A stretch of 64,000 bases of DNA from positions 62,001 to 126,000 of the forward strand of contig NZ_CP063458.1 of the NCBI RefSeq assembly GCF_015169395.1, read 5' to 3'. The notes under the pieces are model-generated. The model was not told the origin of the DNA. It searched no databases and saw only the letters and a program-made list of their open reading frames with translations. The DNA comes from Humisphaera borealis (GTDB taxonomy: Bacteria > Planctomycetota > Phycisphaerae > Tepidisphaerales > Tepidisphaeraceae). A program made the position numbers and the translations under genes. Shown here piece after piece: positions 43,084-51,408 of the stretch. Numbering within the stretch: the stretch's first letter is position 1; each line of letters starts with the position of its first letter.

Positions 43084-44391
43084 ATGCCCGACCGCCAGAT
43101 TACCTTCGCCCCGCACGGTCACCTTTTGACCAACACCGCCGTCTGGTCGCCGGACGGACGGCGGATCGTCTATGACGTGCGCAGTGATCGCGACGGATCG
43201 GTGTTCGACGGGACACGCATTGAATCGGTCGATGTCGAAACCGGGGAGATCGCGGTCCTGTACCAATCGCGGAACGGTGCCGGCTGCGGTGTCGCAACCT
43301 GGCATCCGACCGAACCGCGGGTGGTCTTTATTCTGGGGCCGGAGCATCCGACGGCCGACTGGGCCTACGGCGCGTCCCGACGGCAGGGCGTGGTGGTCGA
43401 TGCCGCGAATCCCGGCGTCGCCGTTCCGCTGGATGCCCGCGATCTTGTGCCGCCTTTCACCCCTGGCGCCCTTCGCGGCGGCTCGCACGTGCATGTTTTC
43501 AATGCCGAAGGTTCGCTCGTCAGCTTCACCTACGACGACCAGTACCTCTCGCGATTCTCCGAACCGGGGATTGATCATGACATCAGCCTGCGCAACGTTG
43601 GCGTCAGCGTTGTCGGCAAGCCCGTAGCGGTACCGAAATCGCACCCGCGGAATCACGACGGCTCGGCGTTCTCGGTCCTGGTAACGCGGACAACCGCCAA
43701 CCCCACCCCCGGCGGCGACGACTACCGCAAGGCGTATGAGGAAGGCTGGATCGGCGTCCGCGGTTATCAACAGGCAGACGGCTCATGGCGGCGGCATGCG
43801 CTGGCGTTTCTCGGCGACGTGGTCAACGCCGACGGCCGGCCGGCGACGGAGGTCTTTGTCGCCGATCTGCCGGACGACCTGTCGCAACCCGGCGACGGAC
43901 CGCTGGCGGGCACGGAGACTCGACTCCCCTCGCCGCCTACAGGTGTAATGATTCGCCGCCTGACGCGCACCGCGGATCGCCGGTATCCCGGCGTGCAGGG
44001 TGTGCGGCACTGGGTTCGCTCGTCGCCGGATGGGGCGCAACTCGCCGTCCTGATGCGCGACAATGCCGGCGTCGCGCAGCTGAACCTCGTGTCGACCCGC
44101 GATGGAGCATTACGGCAGCTGACGCACCACGCGACCGATGTCGCGTCGGCGTTTACCTGGAGTCCGGACGGTCGGTACATCGCTTACATCAATGGTGGCT
44201 GCGTCTGCAGGGCCGAGGTGGCCAGCGGCGCGACGTATCGTCTGACGGAGCCGGACGCCGAGATCAGCCGAGTTCCACTGCCGCTGGCTTGCGTGTGGAG
44301 CCCGGACGGCCGCCGCGTCGCCTATCAGCGGCGGGTACGGATCGCTAGCGGAAACGAGTACAACCAGATCTTCGTTGCCGACGTGCCATGA
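43084..44391 (+). CDS. DUF3748 (YidR-like) beta-propeller protein
   Basis: 435 aa from the ATG at 43084; the open frame before it passes through the repeat. N-terminal MPDRQITFAPHGHLLTNTAVWSPDG starts a TolB-like propeller with repeated SPDG(R) turns (about 20, 320, 365, 420). The segments WHPTEPRVVFILGPEHP and GGSHVHVFNAEGSLVSFTYDDQY fit DUF3748, typified by Escherichia coli YidR, of unknown function. No signal peptide is evident, unlike periplasmic TolB. Probably cytoplasmic; ligand unknown. Confidence 0.8.
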   Translation: MPDRQITFAPHGHLLTNTAVWSPDGRRIVYDVRSDRDGSVFDGTRIESVDVETGEIAVLYQSRNGAGCGVATWHPTEPRVVFILGPEHPTADWAYGASRRQGVVVDAANPGVAVPLDARDLVPPFTPGALRGGSHVHVFNAEGSLVSFTYDDQYLSRFSEPGIDHDISLRNVGVSVVGKPVAVPKSHPRNHDGSAFSVLVTRTTANPTPGGDDYRKAYEEGWIGVRGYQQADGSWRRHALAFLGDVVNADGRPATEVFVADLPDDLSQPGDGPLAGTETRLPSPPTGVMIRRLTRTADRRYPGVQGVRHWVRSSPDGAQLAVLMRDNAGVAQLNLVSTRDGALRQLTHHATDVASAFTWSPDGRYIAYINGGCVCRAEVASGATYRLTEPDAEISRVPLPLACVWSPDGRRVAYQRRVRIASGNEYNQIFVADVP

Positions 44392-44410
44392 ATAGGAAGG
44401 ATTTGCCAAC

Positions 44411-44923
44411 GTGATCAACGCCATGTCCGACAACCCGTTCGCCGTGCTGACGCTCATTGGTGCACCGGCGATCCTGACCAATGCGTCGTCGTTGCTGGCC
44501 CTGGGGACCAGCAACCGATTCGCCCGTGCGGTCGATCGGCAGCGGCAACTCTCTTCGTTGCTGGAGAAGGACAACGGGAAGATGGATCAGGTCGAGGCCA
44601 ACCTTCGTCTCACGCAACTCCACTGGGCCGAAGCCCGGGGGCAACTGCTGCTGAAGGCACTGACAAGCATTTACCTGTCGCTCGGTGCTTTTGCCGCCGC
44701 CAGCCTGCTGTCGCTGATGGGGGCGCTCATTGGGGATCGTGCGGCGTATGTCAGTTTCGCCGCGGGGATACTGGCGATACTCGCCGGACTTGTTGGCGTC
44801 GGCGGGCTTGTCGCCGGCAGCGTTCGCCTGGTCCGGGAGACGCGCATTGCACTGCAGAGTCTGAAGGACGAAGCGGCGTTCACGACGAAGCGGTTCGAGT
44901 CGCGACATCTGCCGCCGGTGTAG
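44411..44923 (+). CDS. DUF2721 family membrane protein
   Basis: 170 aa with a GTG start; GGAAGGA lies about 10 nt upstream, and an ATG at 44423 is an alternative. The family pattern is an N-terminal amphipathic and partly hydrophobic helix (FAVLTLIGAPAILTNASSLLALG), the basic segment TSNRFARAVDRQRQL, and two C-terminal membrane helices (YLSLGAFAAASLLSLMGALIG, FAAGILAILAGLVGVGGLVAG) followed by RLVRETRIAL. Function unknown. It follows the DUF3748 gene by 19 bp and is probably co-transcribed. Confidence 0.85.
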   Translation: MINAMSDNPFAVLTLIGAPAILTNASSLLALGTSNRFARAVDRQRQLSSLLEKDNGKMDQVEANLRLTQLHWAEARGQLLLKALTSIYLSLGAFAAASLLSLMGALIGDRAAYVSFAAGILAILAGLVGVGGLVAGSVRLVRETRIALQSLKDEAAFTTKRFESRHLPPV

Positions 44924-44945
44924 GCATTGCGGGTGCACGTGGCCG

Positions 44946-45749
44946 TCACAGCTTCTCGATCAGCTCTTTAACTCTCGCCACTTCGACTGCGTTTCGGGGG
45001 TCGCCGTCTTTCTTGAATGCGGTGCCGACGATGAAGCCGTCGGCGTAGTTGGTGTAATGGGGCACCGTGCGTGCGGTGACGCCGCTGCCGACGAAGACGG
45101 GGACGTCCTTCGCGTAGCCCTTGGCGTCGACGACTTTGTCGGGGTCGGTGGTTTTGCCGGTGCCGGCACCGCTGACGACCAGGCCGTCGGCCAGCCCGCG
45201 GTGCAGGGTGTCGTCGATCTCATCGGCAAGCGGGCGGGGGGCGAGCGGGGCAGAGTGTTTGACGTCGACATCGGCCAGGATTTTTACATCGGCCTTGAGC
45301 ATCGCCCGCTCGCGGAGCAGGTCGTGGGCGATCGCCTGCAGGATGCCCTGGTCGGCCAGCCGTCCGCCGCAAAGCACATTGACTCGGATGAAAGCCGCCC
45401 CCACCGCATGGGCGATGGCCAACGCCGATTGGCCGTCGTTGCGAAGGACGTTGATGCCCAGGGGAAGCTGCACGACGCGCCTGCGGATTTCCGCGGCAAG
45501 CGCGGTCATCTGTGCGACGACGTAGGCCGGCACGCGGCCGGGATAGAAGGGGACGTCGCCGAAGTTCTCAATCATCAGCCCGTGAACTCCGCCCTCGGCG
45601 AGCGCGTCGGCATCGCGCAGCAGTGCGTCGCGCAGTTTTGGCATGTCGCCGCCATACCGCGGTGACCCCGGCAGCGGCGGCAGGTGCAACATGCCAATCA
45701 CAGGTTTGGCGACGGAGGACCAGACGGGCAGGAAGGGGGGAGTGGGCAT
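44946..45749 (-). CDS. BtpA/SgcQ family protein
   Basis: 267 aa TIM-barrel-like protein of the BtpA family (Pfam PF03437). The N-terminal KPVIGMLHLPPLPGSPRYGG is diagnostic, as is GGVHGLMIENFGDVPF. The segment VNVLCGGRLADQG, then LADVDVKHSAPLA, and a phosphate-binding-like VFVGSGVTARTV complete the fold. BtpA is needed for photosystem I stability in cyanobacteria, but most bacterial homologues (including SgcQ) belong to non-photosynthetic species; the fold suggests a sugar or nucleoside processing enzyme. Not evidence for photosynthesis. Converges with the DUF2721 gene. Confidence 0.92.
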   Translation of the reverse strand: MPTPPFLPVWSSVAKPVIGMLHLPPLPGSPRYGGDMPKLRDALLRDADALAEGGVHGLMIENFGDVPFYPGRVPAYVVAQMTALAAEIRRRVVQLPLGINVLRNDGQSALAIAHAVGAAFIRVNVLCGGRLADQGILQAIAHDLLRERAMLKADVKILADVDVKHSAPLAPRPLADEIDDTLHRGLADGLVVSGAGTGKTTDPDKVVDAKGYAKDVPVFVGSGVTARTVPHYTNYADGFIVGTAFKKDGDPRNAVEVARVKELIEKL

Positions 45750-45772
45750 TGTTTGGGCCTGTGAATACAGAT

Positions 45773-45874
45773 GCGAACATCGAACATCGAACGCCGAATA
45801 TCGAACACCGAAGTAGCAGTGAATGTCGGCTTGCTTCGATGCTGGATGCTCGGTGTTCGATGTTCGGTGTTCGC
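45773..45874. repeat. 41-nt imperfect inverted repeat of 7-nt units
   Basis: Arms 45773-45813 and 45834-45874 pair over roughly four fifths of positions across a 20-nt spacer. The arm is a degenerate 7-nt tandem (CGAACAT, CGAACGC, CGAACAC). It lies between the co-directional acyltransferase and BtpA genes. Confidence 0.8.
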
Positions 45875-45905
45875 TTACAAAACTTCAACCGCGCCCGGGC
45901 CGCGG

Positions 45906-46532
45906 CTACTTGCCGTCTTCCGCCCGCCGGCGCAGCGTGGCGACCGACTCTCTGGCGCGGGCCAGGAACGTCGGCTTGTCCTCGCCTTCGTTCGGGCGGA
46001 TGGGCGTTCCGAAGGTGACCGCCGCAAGAAGGGGGACGAGGATGAAGTCTCCCTTGGGCAGAATGCGGTTGAGGTTCTCGAGGTAGACCGGTACCAGTTC
46101 CACGTCCGGGCGTTTCTTGGCCAGGTGCCAGAGCCCGGGTTTGAACTCGCCTACGGTGGCATCGTCGTCGGTGGCGCGGGTGCCTTCGGGGAAGATGATC
46201 AGTGAATCGCCGGACTCCATCGCCTCTTCCATGATGCGGAGCGGGTTGTTCTCGCGGGTGACCTTCTTGCGTTCGATCAGCACGGCGCGAAAGACGTCGC
46301 GGGCGATCTTGCGGCGGATGGGGCCGGCCTCCCAGTAATCCTTCGCGGCGACGGGGCGGGTCATCCGCCGAACGGGTGTCGGCAGCGCCGCCCAGATGAC
46401 CGGGGCATCAAGATTACTGGTGTGGTTGGCGAAGAAGATCCGCTGCGGAATGACGCCGTCCGGGCGGACGGGATCCGAGCCTTTCCAGCGGGCCTGCGCA
46501 CCGGTGACGAGCCTGAGCAATCCTGCAATCAC
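45906..46532 (-). CDS. plsC: 1-acyl-sn-glycerol-3-phosphate acyltransferase
   Basis: 208 aa from a GTG at 46532. The PlsC catalytic motif is NHTSNLD (36-42, His37 and Asp42 as HX4D), and the glycerolphosphate-binding motif is FPEGTR (114-119). It acylates lysophosphatidic acid to phosphatidic acid at the inner membrane face. The GTG overlaps the TGA of the upstream CDP-alcohol transferase in a GTGA sequence, a classic sign of translational coupling; the much longer open frame through the neighbour is shadow. Its partner adds the head group, so the two form a small phospholipid operon. Confidence 0.9.
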   Translation of the reverse strand: MIAGLLRLVTGAQARWKGSDPVRPDGVIPQRIFFANHTSNLDAPVIWAALPTPVRRMTRPVAAKDYWEAGPIRRKIARDVFRAVLIERKKVTRENNPLRIMEEAMESGDSLIIFPEGTRATDDDATVGEFKPGLWHLAKKRPDVELVPVYLENLNRILPKGDFILVPLLAAVTFGTPIRPNEGEDKPTFLARARESVATLRRRAEDGK

Positions 46533-47230
46533 AGCTTCGCTCCTTTGGCCCGCATGTCGCGGAAGATGAACCCCAACCGCCGGAGGATCGTGAACACGCA
46601 GCCGACGACGATCAGCAGCAGTGCGCCATACATCACCCATCGCCGGGCGGAATCGTGGAACCACGCAACGACTGCGGCGACGACGCAGGCCGCGGTCAGC
46701 AGTGCCATGCGGTGCTGTTTTGCCATCGGTCCGAGGAAGTACGTTCCCGCGCCGATGGACCGCCCGAGGACGCGGACATAAGCCGTCAGGATCGCGCCAA
46801 TCGCAGCGAGCCAGCCGAGTTCGACGCCGGTGGTAATGCCGATGCCGTAGCCCGCCGCCGCAAGGAGGATCGGGTCGGCCAGGCGGTCGGGGAGGTCGTT
46901 GAACACTTCGCCGGTCGGCCCGCCCTTGCCGCCTTCGACGGCGACCATGCCGTCGAGCAGGTTGCAGATCAGCCGGCCCTGGATGCCAACGATCGCCAGC
47001 AGGTAGAGCAGGCCGGCGAGCCAGGGCGGTACCTCGGCCCTTGTAAGCACAAGTCCCAACGCCCCGACGGCGGCGAAGGCAACGCTGGCCATCGAGATCG
47101 TGTTGGGCTTGACGTTTCTGCGGACCAGTTCGTTGGCTAGCGCCGACGCCCATCGCGAAGACCGTGCCTTGATCGGCCGCCGCGCGCCGGCGGCGGGGGA
47201 GTTTGGGTCACCGTCGGCGACTTCGGTCAT
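46529..47230 (-). CDS. CDP-alcohol phosphatidyltransferase family membrane protein (variant motif)
   Basis: 233 aa with about six membrane helices. The family active-site motif DGxxAR(8x)GxxxDxxxD is present in altered form at 93-115: Asp93, Gly94, Ala97, then Val98 in place of Arg, Gly107, Asn111 in place of the third Asp (Asp112 follows), and Asp115. The text LLDGMVAVEGGKGG and GEVFNDLPDRLAD recall a recognised branch of the superfamily, so activity with a different head group is more likely than inactivity. Upstream partner of plsC, overlapping it by four bases. Confidence 0.85.
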   Translation of the reverse strand: MTEVADGDPNSPAAGARRPIKARSSRWASALANELVRRNVKPNTISMASVAFAAVGALGLVLTRAEVPPWLAGLLYLLAIVGIQGRLICNLLDGMVAVEGGKGGPTGEVFNDLPDRLADPILLAAAGYGIGITTGVELGWLAAIGAILTAYVRVLGRSIGAGTYFLGPMAKQHRMALLTAACVVAAVVAWFHDSARRWVMYGALLLIVVGCVFTILRRLGFIFRDMRAKGAKL

Positions 47231-47295
47231 GAATGGAAGAATAGCAGAGAATGAAGCGGATTGGGCTAAAGATTGATTGAAGGAGCGTGGTGGAT

Positions 47296-47383
47296 GGTGC
47301 CACGGGTCGCCGGTACTCCGGAGACCCGTGCAATTGCGTCCCCTCGCGCACGGGTCTGCGGCGTACCGCCGACCCGTGGCACC
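47296..47383. repeat. Twin-hairpin inverted repeat, copy 5
   Basis: Arms 47296-47330 and 47349-47383 share outer GGTGCCACGGGTC pairing. Left arm folds around TACT (GGGTC-G-CCGG with CCGG-A-GACCC), right arm around CGTA (GGGTC-T-GCGG with CCGC-C-GACCC). The spacer (GTCCCCTCGCG) closely resembles that of copy 6. Located between co-directional genes. Confidence 0.85.
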
Positions 47384-47414
47384 AAGCTGGGGACAGGACG
47401 GTCGATTGAGCCGC

Positions 47415-48206
47415 TTACGACTTGCCTTCCGTCGTCACGATTTCGGTCGTCGATCCGGTGGCGGCATTCTTCTTCGGCATCGTTCGCCACCGGCCGACCA
47501 GCATGAGGCCGGTCTTGATCAAGCCGACGAGCGCCGTCGCCGCCAACAGGATCAGCGCGATGGTGGTGATCAGCCCGGCCAGATCGCGCAGCAACGTCAG
47601 CGCGCCATAGATCCCAACGCCGGCGCAGCAGATGACCGCCAGCAGGATGAGCAACCGGTGTTTGAGCTGCAGCGGCGGTAGCGACGCGACCGCCGACGCG
47701 GCGCCGGCCACCCGTCCGACGGCGACCCGCATCGCGGCGGTGTCGATACTGACGCCGGTCATCGGCGACGGGGCCACCGGCAACTGGGCCCGTTCGACGA
47801 TCACCGGCACCGATGCCGACGATGACTCGGCGAGGGCAGGTAGCGATTCCTGTTTGCCGCGCCCCGCTCGAGCCTTTGCGGGCTTGGGCGATGGCTTGGG
47901 CGCAGCGAGCTTGTCGTGGCAGTCGGGGCAGACCAAGTGGTTGTCCCAAACCTGCAACGGCTCCAGCCGTCCGATCTGCCTGCCACAGTTTTCGCACGAA
48001 CGCTGGAAAAGCTCGGGCGACAGGGCAGGGGTGGGCGGACCGGGCCGCGAACCGGACTTGGGGGTGCCCTCGCCGGCGGCGGCGAGGATGTCGGCGGCAA
48101 GCGGGTGCGTGGCCTTGCCGCACTCGGGGCAAGTGACCAGCTTCCCCAGATTCCTGGGGGTAACCGCGATGCGGCCGCCGCAATGTCCGCAGGTGAACTT
48201 CTTCAT
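47415..48206 (-). CDS. Zinc-ribbon membrane protein of unknown function
   Basis: 263 aa from the ATG at 48206. Two zinc-binding clusters: CGHCGG with CPECGKA (residues 6-35) and CENCGRQ with CPDCHDK (about 70-97), both CxxC pairs of rubredoxin-like ribbons. A Pro/Lys/Ser-rich linker leads to two C-terminal membrane helices (LLILLAVICCAGVGIYGALTLL, LITTIALILLAATALVGLI). Zinc-ribbon plus membrane architecture is common in planctomycetes with unknown role. The open frame beyond the chosen start lacks a convincing Shine-Dalgarno or homology-like sequence. Confidence 0.78.
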   Translation of the reverse strand: MKKFTCGHCGGRIAVTPRNLGKLVTCPECGKATHPLAADILAAAGEGTPKSGSRPGPPTPALSPELFQRSCENCGRQIGRLEPLQVWDNHLVCPDCHDKLAAPKPSPKPAKARAGRGKQESLPALAESSSASVPVIVERAQLPVAPSPMTGVSIDTAAMRVAVGRVAGAASAVASLPPLQLKHRLLILLAVICCAGVGIYGALTLLRDLAGLITTIALILLAATALVGLIKTGLMLVGRWRTMPKKNAATGSTTEIVTTEGKS

Positions 48207-48399
48207 CGGTCGACCATCCGCCGCTGTCGAGCCACGTCTACCCTTCGACGACACGAGTATACCGTCCGGCCTCGCCCGCGCGCAACCCATGGTGGGAACT
48301 GGCCCAAGGCCCGGCCATTGGCTGCCTTTGGCACGTCAATTTCACGTCGCCCGATATTGAATCGCCTTTTATCGCGACTTCGGATAAAACATTGGCCCT

Positions 48400-49347
48400 A
48401 TGGCCGAGCCGGTCTTGTCAGAACTCGCTGAAACCTCGTCCACCAGCTCGGACAAGACGACACCCGTTGTCACGCTGAGCCCGGCCGAGCCCATGGCCCG
48501 CGACTGGAAGCAGCCGCGAATCGGCATTCTCGTTGTTGCTTACAACGCCGAGAACACCCTGCGTGGCGTTCTGCACCGCATTCCCGAGCCGATCGTCCGG
48601 AAGATCGACGAGATCTTCATTTTCGACGATGCCAGTTCCGACAACACCGCCGCCGTCGGCCGCGCCTGCCGCGACGAACTGCCCCACGCCAAGATTTCGG
48701 TCTTTAAGAACCCCGTCAACCTGATGTACGGCGGCAACCAGGCCCGCGGCTACATCTACGCGATGGAGCAGAACCTGGACATCGTCGTGCTGCTGCACGG
48801 CGACGGCCAGTACGCCCCGGAAGTGATGCAGGATCTGCTCACGCCCCTGGAAAAGGGTGAAGCCGAGTGCGTCATGGGCAGCCGCATGATGGTCAAGGGT
48901 GCGGCGCTCAAGGGCAACATGCCGATGTACAAGTACGTCGGCAACAAGGTCCTGACGTACATGGAGAACAAGCTGATCGGAACGAAGCTCAGCGAGTTCC
49001 ATTCCGGCTACCGGGCCTATTCGGTTCATGCCCTTAAGAAACTGCCCCTAGGCCGTCTGACGTTCAACTGGCACTTCGATACGCAGATCATCATCGAGCT
49101 GCTGAAAAAGAACTTCCGCATCAAGGAAGTGCCGATCCCGACCTACTACGGCGACGAAATCTGCCACGTGAATGGCGTCGTTTACGCCATGAATTGTGTG
49201 AAGGAAGCCGTCCGCTACTGCCTGTTCGACCGCTGGAAACGCCCCCGCAATGGCCAACGCGACCGCAACGCCGCACTACCGAGTCCATCACGACCCCAAG
49301 AGCAGTCACCAGCAGATCTCCAGGCTCGTGCGGGAACTGCGACGTAG
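48400..49347 (+). CDS. Family 2 glycosyltransferase
   Basis: 315 aa. GT-A fold motifs: RIGILVVAYNAENTL (about 40-54), FIFDDASSDNT with the first acidic pair, and the DxD-equivalent LLHGDGQYAPEVM near 133-145, followed by GSRMMVKG. Resembles dolichyl-phosphate-mannose-synthase-like transferases that use a nucleotide sugar and a polyprenyl or protein acceptor. The protein lacks an obvious C-terminal membrane helix; the conserved core seems to end near residue 285 (YCLFDRWKRPR), and the last about 30 residues overlap the next gene by 98 bp in another frame. Probably makes lipid-linked sugar or a surface glycan. Confidence 0.9.
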   Translation: MAEPVLSELAETSSTSSDKTTPVVTLSPAEPMARDWKQPRIGILVVAYNAENTLRGVLHRIPEPIVRKIDEIFIFDDASSDNTAAVGRACRDELPHAKISVFKNPVNLMYGGNQARGYIYAMEQNLDIVVLLHGDGQYAPEVMQDLLTPLEKGEAECVMGSRMMVKGAALKGNMPMYKYVGNKVLTYMENKLIGTKLSEFHSGYRAYSVHALKKLPLGRLTFNWHFDTQIIIELLKKNFRIKEVPIPTYYGDEICHVNGVVYAMNCVKEAVRYCLFDRWKRPRNGQRDRNAALPSPSRPQEQSPADLQARAGTAT

Positions 49348-49936
49348 TCCTGTACTGGACGTCGGCTGCGCCACGGGGATGCTCGCCCACCTGGTGAAAG
49401 ATGCGAACCTGACGCTCGACGGCGTCGAGGCCAACAGCGGCTGGGCCGACGTCGCCCGCCCCTCCTACCGCAACGTCTGGTCGAGCTACGTCGAGGCCGC
49501 GCCGCTGCCGGATGGCGAGTATGGCACGGTCGTCTGCGGTGACATCCTCGAACACACGCCCGATCCGGTCTCCATCCTGAAGAGATTGCGTCAAGCCGCT
49601 CAGCCGGACGCGACGTTCATCGTCTCGGTGCCCAACATCGCGCACATCGCAGTCCGCCTGCTGCTGCTGATGGGCAAGTTCCCGAAGATGGAACGCGGTC
49701 CGCTCGACAAGACGCACCTGCAATTCTTCACCAAGGACACCGCGAAAGACATGGTCGAGGCGGCCGGGTTGAAGGTCGTCAAGACATTGACGACCGGCGT
49801 GCCGCTGGATGAAGTCTGGAAGAAGGGGGAAGGCAGCCTGATGTACAAGTTCTTCAGCCGGTGCCAGCACGTGGCTCTGGCGATCGCGCCCAGGCTGTTC
49901 GGGTTTCAGTGGATTATGGTCTGCAAGGCGGGGTAG
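49250..49936 (+). CDS. SAM-dependent class I methyltransferase
   Basis: 228 aa. Motif I VLDVGCATGMLAHLV at about 35-49, acidic strand-2 end Glu (DGVEANSGWA), and motif IV TVVCGDILEHTPDP. The layout matches methyltransferase type 11/23 proteins often paired with glycosyltransferases. The ATG at 49250 lies inside the end of the glycosyltransferase gene; GAAACGCCC precedes it without a strong ribosome site, so a later start or translational coupling is possible. Likely methylates a sugar or polyprenyl glycolipid made by its partner. Confidence 0.87.
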   Translation: MANATATPHYRVHHDPKSSHQQISRLVRELRRSPVLDVGCATGMLAHLVKDANLTLDGVEANSGWADVARPSYRNVWSSYVEAAPLPDGEYGTVVCGDILEHTPDPVSILKRLRQAAQPDATFIVSVPNIAHIAVRLLLLMGKFPKMERGPLDKTHLQFFTKDTAKDMVEAAGLKVVKTLTTGVPLDEVWKKGEGSLMYKFFSRCQHVALAIAPRLFGFQWIMVCKAG

Positions 49937-49937
49937 G

Positions 49938-49953
49938 GTCCGCCTTGGCGGAC
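49938..49953. repeat. Single GTCCGCC hairpin arm between convergent genes
   Basis: GTCCGCC-TT-GGCGGAC forms a 7-bp hairpin, and the preceding GTAGG gives it the same sequence as one arm of the inverted repeat at 61644-61730. It may represent a solo arm of that element. Confidence 0.65.
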
Positions 49954-49987
49954 GCGAGACGTTTGCCCGTTCTTGAACAGTTGACGG

Positions 49988-51208
49988 TCAAACCGTCAGC
50001 ACCCGCAGGCTCGACTCCGCGAACGCCGTACGCAGTTCCTTCACGTCCTGCGCTGAGAGCCCCTTCAATACACTCGTCGGCTTCTTCGACCCGCTCATGA
50101 AGTGCTTCAACGCCGCCACGAACAGTTCCGGCTGTTCTTCGGCGTCGACCTCCACCGTCTGGGGGAAAATCGCGTCCAAGGCGGCGACGCCTTCGTCGGT
50201 GATCTCGGTCAGCTCTTCCACCCAGCGCAGTACCTTGTCCGTCGGCGTTTCATCGGGGAACCGCTGCGCGACCAGCGCGAGCAGATCGGCACGGGTCGGC
50301 GCGTTCATCAGAAGTGCCAGGAAGAACCGGTGGTCGGGCTCGGTGATGGTGCCGCGCATGCGCTTGATCGATTCCCGCCGGGCCTCCTCCGACAGGGTCG
50401 CCGCGACGCCGGTTGCCAGTTTGCCGTGGCGTTCCTGAAACGCCGCCAGCGCGGCGTCCCATTGATCCAGGTACTGAAGGTGTCCCATGCCGTGTCGCAG
50501 CATGTGGAACCCTCGCTCGAAATCCAGGTCGGCGATCATGTCCATCATGACGCCGGCGTAGCTTTCGTTTCCGGTTTGCTCGAGCACGTCGAGCAGTTGC
50601 CGCCGGCGAAGCGAGAGCATGTCGGTCGAATGGGGATCCATCGCGATGTGTGGCGGCAGGTAATTGAGCTGCGGCCCCGTGCCCGGATCGTGCTGAGTCC
50701 GCACGACGACCGAGATCGACGGCGTATCCAGGTGGAACAGTGAATGGATGTCCTGTGAGCCCGAAACAATGGGCACGGTACGACCTGTTTCCAGAAGCTC
50801 GATATGCTTCATTCGCACGTTGCCGACGCGCAGGTAGGGCGTCACCGTCTGCGCGTTGTCAAACTCGTACTGGGCGTGAATGCTCGAACCGTGCATGACG
50901 TGGAACGCGCCGGAAAACTCGTGCTGGTGGATCGCGGTCGTTCCGTCGAGCCAGAACAACACCTGGATGTAGAAGCGAGGGTGGCTGAAAGCAATGAGTT
51001 CCGGCTGGCCGAAGTCCGAATCCGTCTGGGCAGGCTGTTCGTCGTCGAAAAGAAACTGACGCATGAACGCCCCAAGGTCGACGTGCTCCGCCGGCGGCCG
51101 TTCGTCCAGTGCGAGGCACGCGATATCGGGGAACTTCGCGAGCGAGAAGTTCTCGCACTTCCATCGCTCCAGAATGATGCCGCCGAGCTGCTTGAAGAAC
51201 GCGTCCAT
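49988..51208 (-). CDS. Cupin-like protein of unknown function
   Basis: 406 aa. A double-stranded beta-helix (cupin) segment is suggested around 85-175: LFWLDGTTAIHQHEFSGAFHVMHGSSIH contains a plausible metal site with His94, His96 and later His. Residues 215-400 are helical (LDVLEQTGNESYAGVMMDMI, then FQERHGKLATGVAATL), giving a two-domain protein. No signal peptide, no membrane segment. I do not recognise an established family, so neither substrate nor pathway is claimed. Converges with the methyltransferase gene. Confidence 0.62.
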   Translation of the reverse strand: MDAFFKQLGGIILERWKCENFSLAKFPDIACLALDERPPAEHVDLGAFMRQFLFDDEQPAQTDSDFGQPELIAFSHPRFYIQVLFWLDGTTAIHQHEFSGAFHVMHGSSIHAQYEFDNAQTVTPYLRVGNVRMKHIELLETGRTVPIVSGSQDIHSLFHLDTPSISVVVRTQHDPGTGPQLNYLPPHIAMDPHSTDMLSLRRRQLLDVLEQTGNESYAGVMMDMIADLDFERGFHMLRHGMGHLQYLDQWDAALAAFQERHGKLATGVAATLSEEARRESIKRMRGTITEPDHRFFLALLMNAPTRADLLALVAQRFPDETPTDKVLRWVEELTEITDEGVAALDAIFPQTVEVDAEEQPELFVAALKHFMSGSKKPTSVLKGLSAQDVKELRTAFAESSLRVLTV

Positions 51209-51408
51209 GAAGGCACTCTATAGGAGCGGCCTTCAATTCGCGCCTTCGCATCACAGGTTTCCAACCCCGCCAGACGGCTAAAGCACTATGCCGTGATGCG
51301 CGGTTTGTGACAAACGAAAAAGGCCGCCCAGCGTTTCGCGAGCGACCCTGGCCACATTGCTGCGGCGTGTGTTTCGTGGGGACCTGAGGTCCGCCCGATT
51401 TTCTTTGA

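Noticed and set aside
44946-45749. BtpA as a sign of photosynthesis
   Set aside because: Homologues are widespread in non-photosynthetic bacteria and no photosynthesis genes are near.
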